Source of the DNA: KACC-23026 sp963829575
GTDB taxonomy: Bacteria > Bacillota > Bacilli > Bacillales > Sporolactobacillaceae
Direction of reading: 5' to 3'
Assembly: GCA_963829575.1 (NCBI GenBank)
Contig: CAWHJF010000019.1
Coordinates: 124,001 to 188,000, forward strand
Length of the DNA: 64,000 nt
Made by a program: the position numbers and the translations under genes. Below the pieces are notes generated by a model that saw nothing but the letters and a program-made list of their open reading frames with translations, was not told the origin of the DNA and made no database searches. Below, in pieces: positions 1 through 8,434 of this stretch; position 1 is the first letter of the stretch; every line of letters starts with the position of its first letter.

Positions 1-773
1 ACGGTCTCTTCATCATTCATCCCCATACGTCCAAAAGTTTCGCGAATGTCACGAGCGCTTGCAAGCGGATCTGGATGACCGTTTGGACCTTCAGGATTCA
101 CATAAATTAAGCCCATTTGAACGGCAGCAAGAGGGTTTTCAAGCTCACGATCCCCTGTATAACGATGATCGCCGAGCATTTCCGTTTCAGGTCCCCAGTA
201 AATATCTTCCTCTGGATGCCAAATATCTGGTCTTCCGCCTCCAAAACCAAAGGTCTTAACACCCATTGATTCAAGCGCAACATTACCGGTTAAAAGAATC
301 AAATCGGCCCATGAAATCTTGTTTCCATACTTTTGCTTAATTGGCCATAAGAGTCGACGCGCTTTATCCACATTCGTATTGTCTGCCCAACTATTAAGAG
401 GCGCAAAACGTTGGGAACCACTTGCACCGCCACCACGACCGTCACCTGTACGATATGTACCTGCTGAGTGCCAAGCCATACGGATAAATAATGGCCCATA
501 ATGACCAAAATCGGCTGGCCACCACTCTTGGCTCGTTGTCATTAATTCCTGAAGATCTTTTTTAAGAGCCTCGTAATCTAGTTTCGTAAACGCTTCCGCA
601 TAATCAAAGTCTTCTCCCATAGGGTTTGACTTTCTGTCATGCTGATGGAGAATATTTAAGTTTAACTGGTTTGGCCACCAATCTCTATTCGGTGTATTAC
701 TTAATTTCTTGCTCGTCGCACTACCGTGCATAACTGGGCATTTTCCAATATTAGAAGTATCTTTTGTATCCAT
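1..773 (-). CDS. katG: Catalase-peroxidase KatG, N-terminal part (runs off the window)
   Basis: Bifunctional haem catalase-peroxidase that removes hydrogen peroxide in the cytoplasm. About 257 N-terminal codons are present; the C-terminal part lies beyond base 1. The distal haem pocket motif RMAWHSAGTYRTGDGRGG is intact (catalytic Arg, Trp and His). The Tyr in GLIYVNPEGP and the Met in FGRMGMND that form the Met-Tyr-Trp cross-link of the family are both present. The start is the ATG at 771-773, preceded by an AGGAGG at about 781-789 at good spacing. A perfect PerR box lies about 65 bases upstream, so peroxide induction is expected. The gene looks intact as far as it is visible. Confidence 0.97.
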   Translation of the reverse strand, partial: MDTKDTSNIGKCPVMHGSATSKKLSNTPNRDWWPNQLNLNILHQHDRKSNPMGEDFDYAEAFTKLDYEALKKDLQELMTTSQEWWPADFGHYGPLFIRMAWHSAGTYRTGDGRGGGASGSQRFAPLNSWADNTNVDKARRLLWPIKQKYGNKISWADLILLTGNVALESMGVKTFGFGGGRPDIWHPEEDIYWGPETEMLGDHRYTGDRELENPLAAVQMGLIYVNPEGPNGHPDPLASARDIRETFGRMGMNDEET

Positions 774-836
774 ATTCACTCTCCTCCTAATTTTTAAGTA
801 AACTAAAACATTAAAAACAAAATAACAATACTTACT

Positions 837-851
837 TTATAATTATTATAA
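837..851. promoter_or_regulatory. PerR box upstream of katG
   Basis: TTATAATTATTATAA is a perfect 7-1-7 inverted repeat matching the Bacillus Per box consensus. It sits about 65 bases upstream of the katG start in an AT-rich stretch. PerR (not in this window) represses katG in Bacillus until peroxide oxidises it. The rest of the gene-free stretch 774-1076 shows no reading frame I can support. Confidence 0.85.
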
Positions 852-1076
852 TATATTAGTAACTTAATTGAAAGAATAATGCATTATCAAAATTAAGTAA
901 ACAGAAACGACTTCCCAAACATTTAGAATGCATTCTACTTAAAAACACATCGCTTGCTTTATAATTAGCTTGTTTAATTGAATTTAATGTTAAAAAATTG
1001 GATATTCATTTCCTCCTATAAGCGGTCCTCTCTAACTCCTTTTAAGGTATACGACAAATCCATTTGTACCCAAACC

Positions 1077-1107
1077 AAAAGAGCTCATGTCAAAAATGAG
1101 CTCTTTT
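1077..1107 (-). terminator. Rho-independent terminator after the RNase J gene
   Basis: A 12-bp stem, AAAAGAGCTCAT paired with ATGAGCTCTTTT, with a short loop. It lies about 75 bases past the stop of the RNase J gene, with a short T run on the minus strand. Confidence 0.75.
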
Positions 1108-1183
1108 CTTAATTAAATCGTCATTTTCTCATTCCCTATAAAAAATTTTCATGCGTCCAATGAGAAAGATTGAAACGGTCCTG

Positions 1184-2857
1184 TCAAATTTCCATGATCA
1201 ATGGAACGATCATGGGCTCTTTTTTTGTTTTATTATAGATATATTGTTGAATCGCTTTTTTTATTTGCTTTTTTAAGACGTTTCGTGAACTCCGATTCGA
1301 CTTTTTAAGTTCCTCATAGGTTTCAATCGTGAGTCGATTGACCTCACTACGAAATTCTGAGAAATCTCGATCTAAAAAGCCTCTCGAAAAGGTTTCAGGT
1401 TCCGCCATTAATTTTTCTTTCTCTTTGTTCACCATAACCACGATGATTAACAAGCCATCCTCTGAAAGCTTCTTACGATCCCGTAAAACAAATTCACCAA
1501 TGTCATCAACATTCCCACGATCGACATAGGTACTTCCAACTGGAATTTCTCGTGTTGGGTGGGCAGTAGAATGGTCTAATTCGACCACATCACCATTATT
1601 TAGAATAAAGGTGTTCCCTTCCTTAACGCCTACGGATTCCGCAAGCATTCTGTGATGGTGTAGCATTCTAAATTCACCGTGAATCGGAATGAAATACTTA
1701 GGTTTCATTAATGTTAACATGAGTTTTAAATCTTCTTGATAACCATGGCCTGACACATGCATACCGGATGAACTCCCTGATCCGTAAATCACGTTCGCTC
1801 CAAGCGCAAAAAAGTTGTCAACGATACTTGTAACATTCCGTTCATTTCCAGGTATTGGACCTGCTGCAAAGATTACCGTATCTTCAGGTAGAACATCTAC
1901 CCCGCGAAAATTTCCAGTTGAAAGTCGGGCTAAAGCCGCCATTGGCTCACCTTGACTGCCTGTACATAAAATCGTGAGTTGATCTGGTGGCCATTCATCA
2001 AGATCCTGTTGGTCTATTAACAGATCATCTGGAACTTCTATATAGCCTCGTTGCATGGCAACCGAAATGACATTCACCATGCTTCGCCCAAGTAAGACAA
2101 GTTTCCGATTGGTTTTTTGTGAAGCGTTGACGACTTGCTGCACGCGGCTTACATTCGAAGCAAAAGTCGAAACAAACACTTTGCGTTTCGCTTTCGAAAA
2201 AGCGGCTTCTAAATGATCCCCAACCATTTGTTCAGAAGGTGTAAAACCGGGTCGTTCGGCATTCGTACTCTCAGATAGTAGAAGTAAAACCCCGTTGCTG
2301 CCAATTTCCGCTAATTTATGGAGGTTTGACTTTTCCTTATTATTCTCTGGTGTTAAATCAAATTTAAAATCACCTGTATGTACAATATTGCCTATTGGTG
2401 TCTGAAAGACTATGCCTAAACAATCCGGAATACTATGTGTCACCTTAAAAAAGTTGACGCACATATCACCAAATGCGAGTTCTGATTCTGAGTTAATTTC
2501 AATAAGTTCACTTTCCCTCAAAATACGATGTTCTCTTAGTTTAAGTTCGATTAACCCGAGCGTAAACCGTGTGGCATAAACTGGAACATTTAATTTTTTT
2601 AGAAAAAATGGGAGCCCTCCAATATGGTCTTCATGCCCATGTGTGACAATTAGCCCTCGGACTTTCTCTTTGTTTTCTAGTAAATAAGTAATGTCAGGGA
2701 TGATTAAATCAATTCCTAATAAGCTTTCATCTGGAAACTTATTGCCACAGTCAATAATAATAATGTCATTTGAATATTCGATGGCATACATGTTTTTTCC
2801 AACTTCATTCAAACCGCCTAGAGCAAAGACCGAAACTGTCTTTTCGTTTTTCCCCAA
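1184..2857 (-). CDS. Ribonuclease J family protein
   Basis: Metallo-beta-lactamase/beta-CASP ribonuclease of about 557 residues, the usual length for RNase J1/J2, acting in mRNA decay and 5' end processing. The zinc motif HGHEDHIGG is at residues 73-81, and further ligands are visible in THSIPD, HTGDFKFD and HVSGHG. The C-terminal domain ends with KKEPMIVPLIMEI, typical of the family. Parts resemble RnjA and parts RnjB of B. subtilis, so I do not assign a paralogue letter. The start is a TTG with AGGGGGA a few bases upstream. It is transcribed alone between two terminators. Confidence 0.93.
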   Translation of the reverse strand: MGKNEKTVSVFALGGLNEVGKNMYAIEYSNDIIIIDCGNKFPDESLLGIDLIIPDITYLLENKEKVRGLIVTHGHEDHIGGLPFFLKKLNVPVYATRFTLGLIELKLREHRILRESELIEINSESELAFGDMCVNFFKVTHSIPDCLGIVFQTPIGNIVHTGDFKFDLTPENNKEKSNLHKLAEIGSNGVLLLLSESTNAERPGFTPSEQMVGDHLEAAFSKAKRKVFVSTFASNVSRVQQVVNASQKTNRKLVLLGRSMVNVISVAMQRGYIEVPDDLLIDQQDLDEWPPDQLTILCTGSQGEPMAALARLSTGNFRGVDVLPEDTVIFAAGPIPGNERNVTSIVDNFFALGANVIYGSGSSSGMHVSGHGYQEDLKLMLTLMKPKYFIPIHGEFRMLHHHRMLAESVGVKEGNTFILNNGDVVELDHSTAHPTREIPVGSTYVDRGNVDDIGEFVLRDRKKLSEDGLLIIVVMVNKEKEKLMAEPETFSRGFLDRDFSEFRSEVNRLTIETYEELKKSNRSSRNVLKKQIKKAIQQYIYNKTKKEPMIVPLIMEI

Positions 2858-2984
2858 ATTTAGGTCCCCCTAATTAATCTCAAATTTCAAGTTTAATATG
2901 CCCTATGGTTTTGTGCTTTATATCAAAAAGTCGGTTTTCGTGTCAAGAGACGTCTCGTTATTTGGGAACGCATTAAAAATTGAA

Positions 2985-3014
2985 GGGTGCATCTCCAAAT
3001 TTGGAGATGCACCC
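2985..3014 (-). terminator. Perfect palindromic terminator after the GH84 gene
   Basis: A 15-bp perfect inverted repeat (GGGTGCATCTCCAAA and its complement, no spacer) lies about 60 bases beyond the stop of the GH84 lipoprotein gene. A T-rich stretch follows on the minus strand. Confidence 0.75.
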
Positions 3015-3075
3015 AATTGTTTAATACATTTTAAATCGTTTTAGACCCTATTTTAGGAAACGCACTTTCATACTC

Positions 3076-4623
3076 TTATTGAGTGTCTGCCCACTTCATA
3101 AATGAAATCAGCTGCTCCCCAATTTTATAGTTCGAGGCGGTCACGCGTTTAATCTGAGTGTTCAATCGTTTCTTATTCGTTTGATTCGGCTGATTCAAGT
3201 AAACAAGTGCATCCAAACCGCCTTGCCCTTCATCTCCCAATTTCGTTAGCCATGGATGAATGTCGTTTCGCAACCCTGGATCAGTGATTGACGCAGAAAG
3301 TTGACTTGGGAGTTTTTCAAGTGTCGAGAACTCTTTTTGTAATTGCATTTCCGCCGCTTGCTTTTGTGAATGGGATGAGGCATTTTGATAATCTTTAATT
3401 ATGGCTTCGATTTGTGAAAATCCTTTAGGGTTTAATCTGCTCTCTGTATTATAAATGGCAAAAGTTTTGAATAAAGTTGGATTTGTGATCCCAGGCATCG
3501 TCTCGATTGCGTTCTCCCAGGCAGCCTTAGGGTCATATTGGCTCGGATTCTGTAAGTAATCTGAGATCGTCTCCAAGGCTAGTTTTGAAGCATCCGGTTG
3601 AATCATCGGATTACTAATATATCCAAATAGATTTTGGGTCAACGAGGCACTTCTGCCTTGAAGTGGCCCCAACAACAACTGCGGCTTATTGTATTGAACA
3701 TAGGTATAATCATTCACTGGATAATTGTCCCATAGAATGGGTTTACGGCCAAATAATTTGGTGATCTTTTGAGCTTGTGCACCCGTAATCCTTTGATTGA
3801 GCACCCATTTACCTGTCCAAATGACCTTGATATTAGAATTCAACGTGTCACGCATCGTTTTCCAATAGGAATTGTCCTCTAATCCATAATAGGATGTCGG
3901 TGCAAACCAAAGTTGGAAACTTGGATCCTTTTCTTTTTCAATAGATAAGATCTTATTAGCGGCTTGCATTTGGGCTTTAGGGTAATTAGCCCCGTAATTC
4001 TTTTGATCAACAGGCTTCAATTTTGTCTTAATGTCATCAAAAGACAACAAAAATGTAGTTATACCTATTGATCTTAATTGATCAATTTTAGATTCTAACG
4101 TTTTTTGATCAGAAGAAGAACTATAGGTGATTGAACGAGCCATGGCTTCTTTTGAGGTTCCAGTCATTCCTGGAGATATAGAATAGACAAATTGAACCTT
4201 GTTTTTTTGGGCCTCAGTAACCAAATTCCTCATTTTAGAGAGTTTTGCAGGAGGATAAGGTGAGCGCCAATCCAAGCGCTGAAACGGGTCATCTTTTGGG
4301 GCATAGACATAGGTGTTTAACTTTTCTCTTTCCATGAATTGAAACATATTCTTGCGTTCCTCATCACTCCAAGGTGTTCCATAAAACCCCTCAATAATAC
4401 CACGGATCGCGATTGGTTTCATATTAGGATCAGACTTTTTTTTACCCTCTTTGCTTGAACTAGAAATTGTTTTTACGGGAATCGATGTCTTGGTCCTTGA
4501 TGGAGGATTTGTAGTCTTCAAATCTGAATTTGAACGATTTGGTGTATGTGCACACGCACTCCCAATCGATACTATAATGACAAGAATGAATCCTCTTATA
4601 AGACGCCGTTTCATCCAAATCAA
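3076..4623 (-). CDS. GH84-type beta-N-acetylglucosaminidase, predicted lipoprotein
   Basis: Predicted secreted glycoside hydrolase of the GH84 (O-GlcNAcase/hyaluronidase) type, removing beta-linked N-acetylglucosamine from glycans. The hallmark GIIEGFYGTPW follows a low-complexity linker, and the catalytic aspartate pair is in LLSFDDI (about residues 196-197). The N-terminus has MKRR, a hydrophobic stretch and SIGSAC, a plausible lipobox with Cys24 as anchor. I prefer the TTG start at 4623 because AGGAGG lies 6 bases upstream; an ATG 27 bases further up is possible. The Ser/Lys/Pro-rich stretch of about 45 residues after the Cys would hold the enzyme off the membrane. It is monocistronic. Family call is firm; the natural substrate is unknown. 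Confidence 0.85.
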   Translation of the reverse strand: MIWMKRRLIRGFILVIIVSIGSACAHTPNRSNSDLKTTNPPSRTKTSIPVKTISSSSKEGKKKSDPNMKPIAIRGIIEGFYGTPWSDEERKNMFQFMEREKLNTYVYAPKDDPFQRLDWRSPYPPAKLSKMRNLVTEAQKNKVQFVYSISPGMTGTSKEAMARSITYSSSSDQKTLESKIDQLRSIGITTFLLSFDDIKTKLKPVDQKNYGANYPKAQMQAANKILSIEKEKDPSFQLWFAPTSYYGLEDNSYWKTMRDTLNSNIKVIWTGKWVLNQRITGAQAQKITKLFGRKPILWDNYPVNDYTYVQYNKPQLLLGPLQGRSASLTQNLFGYISNPMIQPDASKLALETISDYLQNPSQYDPKAAWENAIETMPGITNPTLFKTFAIYNTESRLNPKGFSQIEAIIKDYQNASSHSQKQAAEMQLQKEFSTLEKLPSQLSASITDPGLRNDIHPWLTKLGDEGQGGLDALVYLNQPNQTNKKRLNTQIKRVTASNYKIGEQLISFMKWADTQ

Positions 4624-4780
4624 GAAATCCCTCCTCATGTTGTCATGCATCTAGAAACATCCTTCTAAAAGTTAGACGACACAGTTTAGTAAATGTTACA
4701 AAAAGAAACTAGATTTCTGACTTAAGAGCTTGAGAGGGCCTGATTTGACCGTCGGAACAGGCGTCGTGTTTGTCATAAAT

Positions 4781-4819
4781 AATAGCAGGAGTCCCGTTAG
4801 AAGTTGGGCCCCTGCTATT
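4781..4819 (-). terminator. Hairpin terminator after the nitroreductase gene
   Basis: AATAGCAGG pairs with CCTGCTATT around a GC-rich interior, 35 bases past the nitroreductase stop. The minus strand continues with an AT-rich run. Confidence 0.65.
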
Positions 4820-4853
4820 AAAGAGTTTCGGAAATCCAATCCACTTTTGGTGG

Positions 4854-5540
4854 TCAGTTGATCCACTCGACAAGATCTTTAAGTTTCTGCCTAGATTTAG
4901 GGCGTGGCTCTCTAACCCTGTATCCAAAGGCCACAAAGCAGACGACACCAAAGTGGTTTTCATCTAATAGGCCTTCTTCTTTGAGCACCTGATTCACCTT
5001 ATCTCGGTCAAATCCTTCGATCGGACAGGAATCAATACCCATAATTGCAGCCGTAGTCATCATATTACTTACTGCAATATAGGCCTGTTTACAGGCCCAA
5101 TCAAACATGGCTCGATCGCTTTCCATCAGTTTAAAATCGGACTCAGTAAAATCCTTATAGCTGTGATTAATTAAATGTTCGGCAATTTCTTCTGGAATGT
5201 GATGGACCTCTCTTACCATGTGAGACACATATTCTGAGTCAAATTTTAGATCCGTCATAGTTCGAGCGTACGCCACCATAAAATGACTGGCAGTTGGCGC
5301 CTGACCCTGGGCGCCCCACGACACATTTCTGATTTTCTCTCGAATCGTCTGGTTTTGAATCAGCATAAACCGCCAAGGCTCTAAACCAACGGAACTCGGA
5401 GATAAACGGGCTGCCTCTAAAATCACATTGAAATCTTCCTCGGGTATTTTTCGATTAGGGTCAAACGCCTTACATGCATGACGAAAGTTAAAAGCTTTTA
5501 ATAAAAGATCTTTAATTTCTTGACTACTAGCTAGTTCCAT
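4854..5540 (-). CDS. NAD(P)H-dependent nitroreductase (YfkO-like)
   Basis: FMN-dependent nitroreductase of 228 residues, in the NfsB/YfkO group that reduces nitro compounds or quinones with NAD(P)H. Seen in the sequence: the N-terminal FNFRHACKAFDPN, the FMN-phosphate region RLSPSSVGLEPWRF, the DWACKQAYIA helix, and GIDSCPIEGFD followed by the C-terminal FGYRVREPRPKSRQ. These match the YfkO pattern closely. It lies about 30 bases downstream of the EthD-family gene on the same strand, so the two probably share an mRNA, and a hairpin follows. The physiological substrate is not known. Confidence 0.92.
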   Translation of the reverse strand: MELASSQEIKDLLLKAFNFRHACKAFDPNRKIPEEDFNVILEAARLSPSSVGLEPWRFMLIQNQTIREKIRNVSWGAQGQAPTASHFMVAYARTMTDLKFDSEYVSHMVREVHHIPEEIAEHLINHSYKDFTESDFKLMESDRAMFDWACKQAYIAVSNMMTTAAIMGIDSCPIEGFDRDKVNQVLKEEGLLDENHFGVVCFVAFGYRVREPRPKSRQKLKDLVEWIN

Positions 5541-5570
5541 CTACAACCTCTCCTTTTTCAAGAACGCCCC

Positions 5571-5873
5571 TTACTTTGTTATTAAAACCGTTGGAGGTTG
5601 ATTCAAGAATGGCGCTAAATTCCGCCCATCCTCCTGTACGTTTTTCCCCTCTGGTGTTTCAAAGGCGGCTTGTAAGATTTCAAGCGTTTCAAACTCCAAC
5701 TCTGCAATGATATAGTAGCCCGCATCGGTGTTCTGAGTACTCACGACGTGCTGAACTGCCGCTTTTTTAATGTTCGGCATCTGTTGTACAAGTGGCATAT
5801 GGATATTCTGATAATAGTCATCAAATTTCTCTTTGTCTTTTGGTTGTTGATACAGCACCATAAACTTCGCCAT
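5571..5873 (-). CDS. EthD family protein
   Basis: A 100-residue protein of the EthD ferredoxin-like fold family, small dimeric alpha/beta-barrel proteins found with many catabolic enzymes. The family features NIHMPLVQQMP near the N-terminus, LEFETLEILQAAF and a C-terminal PTVLI strand are present. The precise function of EthD proteins is uncertain; some stabilise or act on reactive intermediates. It is first in a likely two-gene operon with the nitroreductase. Confidence 0.85.
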   Translation of the reverse strand: MAKFMVLYQQPKDKEKFDDYYQNIHMPLVQQMPNIKKAAVQHVVSTQNTDAGYYIIAELEFETLEILQAAFETPEGKNVQEDGRNLAPFLNQPPTVLITK

Positions 5874-5990
5874 TTCTTGACCCCCTGATCATTTCTAACA
5901 TCATCAATTAGGATGTCTCTTTCGCGTCATGCTATGCGCATTAACCATTACCTCGAAAGGCACTCCGTGCCTCTTTCCTTAATTTTTTAG

Positions 5991-6431
5991 TTACTTTGCT
6001 TTTGATTGATTAACTCGGGAGAACAATATTTTTCTATGCTCGCTTAGTCCTTCGATCCTTAAATACCGTCTCAAGTGATTTAAGCTAATGACCTCTTCCT
6101 GGGCGTCTTCATCTAACTGAAAAAGTCGAAAATTCCCCCAAGAGGTTACAAGACTATTTGGGCACAATTTAGATTTTCCATTGAAAACCTTTGCTTTTGT
6201 TCGTTCAAAAAGAAACTTTTGCAAAACATCTATAGGTGAATCACTCAATCTTGATTCACACAAAGAAAAGGTCTCAATGACACCCTTAATTAAACTTTTG
6301 TAGGGCTGAAAAAGAATTTGAACGTTAAGGTCCTGTTTAGAGCTAAGCGGTTTAACTAGAAAATAGACATCGCCTTGGGATACACTAAAAAATAGTGCAT
6401 CACCAATAATCCTTTTACGACCCATGGTCAT
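5991..6431 (-). CDS. Unknown 146-residue protein
   Basis: I do not recognise this protein. It has no membrane segment or signal peptide. The N-terminal half is beta-rich (GDALFFSVSQGDVYFLVKPL), the C-terminal half more helical and basic, and it has two cysteines with no metal motif. The start ATG follows a GGAG about 11 bases upstream across a T tract; an in-frame ATG two codons later is also possible. About 90 bases upstream is a 16-bp CstR-like operator, so it may belong to the persulfide response. It is convergent with nothing and stands alone. Confidence 0.6.
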   Translation of the reverse strand: MTMGRKRIIGDALFFSVSQGDVYFLVKPLSSKQDLNVQILFQPYKSLIKGVIETFSLCESRLSDSPIDVLQKFLFERTKAKVFNGKSKLCPNSLVTSWGNFRLFQLDEDAQEEVISLNHLRRYLRIEGLSEHRKILFSRVNQSKAK

Positions 6432-6519
6432 AAAAAAAACACTCCGATCCTAGGTTGTTTCTACTAGCATGGTCTCGGAATGTGTGTTCTAAACGAGTGT
6501 CAGGTTAAAAAACAAAAAA

Positions 6520-6535
6520 ATACCCTAATGAGTAT
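6520..6535. promoter_or_regulatory. Candidate CstR operator (site 1)
   Basis: ATACCCTAATGAGTAT fits the ATACC-N6-GGTAT pattern with one mismatch and shares it with three other sites nearby. It is flanked by A and T runs, so it could also act as a weak terminator of the cstR-type gene whose stop is 36 bases away. Confidence 0.5.
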
Positions 6536-6570
6536 TATTTTTTTTTTAAAAAGCCGACCAATCCACCTCT

Positions 6571-6834
6571 TTAACGACTTTTCACTAAAAGATTGACGGC
6601 TTCTTCTATTACAGATTCAGTTGCTTCTCCGTGTTCAAGTTGTTCTCGAACACATGCTTCTAAATTAGAACTTACAATGACGGCGATTGTTTTATCAAGT
6701 GCGTTTCGAACAGCCGCCATTTGGGTCACAAGATCCTTACAATCTTTTTCTTCTTCCATCATGCGAAGAATTCCTCTGACTTGTCCTTCAACACGCTTTA
6801 CTCTATTTTTAATTTTGTTGTCATATTGCATCAT
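6571..6834 (-). CDS. cstR: CstR-type persulfide-sensing repressor (CsoR family)
   Basis: CsoR/RcnR (DUF156) family repressor of 87 residues. Starting at MQYDNK, cysteines fall at exactly 31 (KDCKD) and 60 (NLEACV), the pair that forms the intersubunit tri-/tetrasulfide in S. aureus CstR. The His of copper-sensing CsoR is absent, and the ending EAVNLLVKSR is CstR-like. I chose the second ATG of an ATGATG: AGGAGG lies 7 bases before it. A longer frame to 6882 exists but lacks family similarity. Surrounding genes for sulfur-handling proteins (TauE, rhodanese, TlpA-like) and repeated ATACC-N6-GGTAT sites support a reactive sulfur role. No such site lies directly in front of the gene itself. Confidence 0.88.
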   Translation of the reverse strand: MMQYDNKIKNRVKRVEGQVRGILRMMEEEKDCKDLVTQMAAVRNALDKTIAVIVSSNLEACVREQLEHGEATESVIEEAVNLLVKSR

Positions 6835-6960
6835 GGCACCTCCTAGAATAGCCCAAAAGCCAAATAATTCCAATTTTACCACGTATTATAACAGATCTGA
6901 ACGACATGCTCACTCTTTTCTATATAACAACGTTGAAAGCTTAGGGTCTCTTATTCAGGC

Positions 6961-7695
6961 TTAAGCTAAATCCGCCTCATCTGTTCTTTCTTTTCGGTTA
7001 TTCATCAAATACCAGCCTAAGCCAATCAACGCCAGGTCGCCCCATTGAGTGGTTGAAAGAGAGAGCGCCACCACTCTCTGTACACTCGCATAGCTCACGA
7101 GCATATTTCCAATCCCTAACAAAACACAAAAAGTAGAAGTGAATTGACCAGTCCCAACTTTATACCGCTTATAAACAAACCAGACTCCTATACATACCAT
7201 CCCTACAAAATGATAAAAATTAATGGGCTGATAGTGACTAGAAGAATGATCAATCGCGATCGCCCAGGGAAGAGACGATTCTTTTCCGTAACTCAGTATA
7301 AATAAGTATTGAATGCTTAAAAAAACAGTTAAGCCAAGTGTAAAGGCATCCAGAATGTAATAAACCTCAAATGTATCCTGATACAACCGATACACCACAT
7401 ATATAAACGACAAAATAAAGCCAACCGTCCAGTAAACAGATGTCCCTTTTGAAAAAAGAAAAAAAATCGGGTTTTGAAAAAAGTGAACCGGATGCGCAAC
7501 GAATGGCCCAAATTTCCAAACAAGTATAGGGATGAGACTCATTGAAAAGATCAGGTCCGCTCCCTTTTTGCGTGCGCTTTCCGGTAACGGCCTCAAAACT
7601 CTTAAACTAATCCTATAACCTAATAGGCCCGCAATTAAAAGGATGAGTAGTTTTTCTTGAATAACCAAAGGTCCAATTTCTAGTGTTTGCATCAT
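6961..7695 (-). CDS. Polytopic membrane protein resembling Lgt
   Basis: Integral membrane protein of 244 residues with about seven hydrophobic segments. The layout and short stretches (HPVHFFQNP, LDAFTLGLTVF) resemble prolipoprotein diacylglyceryl transferase, but the catalytic HGG-type motif is replaced by SVYW, so ordinary Lgt activity is doubtful. Its ATG overlaps the stop of the upstream TlpA-like gene by 4 bases, so the two are translationally coupled and probably act together, perhaps in extracytoplasmic thiol or electron transfer. That role is inference only. Confidence 0.7.
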   Translation of the reverse strand: MMQTLEIGPLVIQEKLLILLIAGLLGYRISLRVLRPLPESARKKGADLIFSMSLIPILVWKFGPFVAHPVHFFQNPIFFLFSKGTSVYWTVGFILSFIYVVYRLYQDTFEVYYILDAFTLGLTVFLSIQYLFILSYGKESSLPWAIAIDHSSSHYQPINFYHFVGMVCIGVWFVYKRYKVGTGQFTSTFCVLLGIGNMLVSYASVQRVVALSLSTTQWGDLALIGLGWYLMNNRKERTDEADLA

Positions 7696-8252
7696 CTCTT
7701 TGCTTCAAAAGACAGTTCTTTTTTTAATTTTGCTTCCAAGACGCCTTCTCCTCCATATCCGATTACTTTATCTACAATTTGGCCTTTATCATTTAAAATA
7801 AATGTGGTCGGCAATGGTTTAATTTGATAGCGTCGTGAAAGCTTTCCACCTTTATCCAGCAATACTGGAAATTGAAACTTATATTTGCGAGCAAAATTTT
7901 TAACTTGATCAAGCGAATTTTCTGTATTCGTAGCATTGACGGCATAGAGCGCAAACTTCCCCTTATACTTTGAATACAACTGAGAAAGTTCTGGAGCTTC
8001 TATATTACAAGGACCACACCAGGACGCCCAAAAATTAATCATGACGGGTTTGCCTTTTGTCTGCTTAAGGTCATAAGTCTTTCCATCTAATGCTGTCAAA
8101 GTGAAATCAGGAGCCTGAAAATGGACGTAGGGCTTCTCTTCCACTTTTTTATGGGAACTCGATCCTGATTGAATGGGTGGATCTTGGTTGAAATAAAAAG
8201 CCAGTCCCCATAAAATTCCAATAATAACGGCAACACGCCAATTTTTTGTCAT
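7692..8252 (-). CDS. TlpA/ResA-like membrane-anchored thioredoxin
   Basis: Thiol-disulfide reductase of 186 residues. One N-terminal membrane anchor (about residues 7-22) is followed by a TlpA-like domain: FQAPDFTLTALDG, then NFWASWCGPCNIEAPE with the redox pair Cys79/Cys82, and the cis-proline loop KPLPTTF. The domain should face outside the membrane. The start ATG has a GGGAGAG-type ribosome site. A CstR-like operator lies about 100 bases upstream in the region shared with the divergent tauE gene. The gene overlaps the Lgt-like gene by 4 bases. Confidence 0.93.
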   Translation of the reverse strand: MTKNWRVAVIIGILWGLAFYFNQDPPIQSGSSSHKKVEEKPYVHFQAPDFTLTALDGKTYDLKQTKGKPVMINFWASWCGPCNIEAPELSQLYSKYKGKFALYAVNATNTENSLDQVKNFARKYKFQFPVLLDKGGKLSRRYQIKPLPTTFILNDKGQIVDKVIGYGGEGVLEAKLKKELSFEAKR

Positions 8253-8353
8253 TAAATGCTCTCCCTAATTTTTAAAACCCAGCGAAGCCATGAACCCAAT
8301 GGCTTTTCCTTCTAGCTTTTCATACTTATTATAAAAAAATCCACACTTCATAT

Positions 8354-8369
8354 ATACCCCCACCGGCAT
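8354..8369. promoter_or_regulatory. Candidate CstR operator (site 2), between tlpA-like and tauE
   Basis: ATACCCCCACCGGCAT matches ATACC-N6-GGTAT with one change. It sits between the divergent tlpA-like and tauE genes, 66 bases before the latter, and could control both. Confidence 0.5.
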
Positions 8370-8434
8370 ACACCTGTCAAGTGATGCATATACCTAGAGT
8401 ACAAGTCACCCACTAGATTTGGAGGTTATGCAAA

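Noticed and set aside
4709..4963. 84-codon frame overlapping the nitroreductase 3' end
   Set aside because: It is antisense-like coding shadow in another frame, crosses the terminator hairpin and has no ribosome site.
8386..8401. ATACCTAGAGTAC near tauE as a further CstR site
   Set aside because: Only the left half fits; the right half-site GGTAT is missing.
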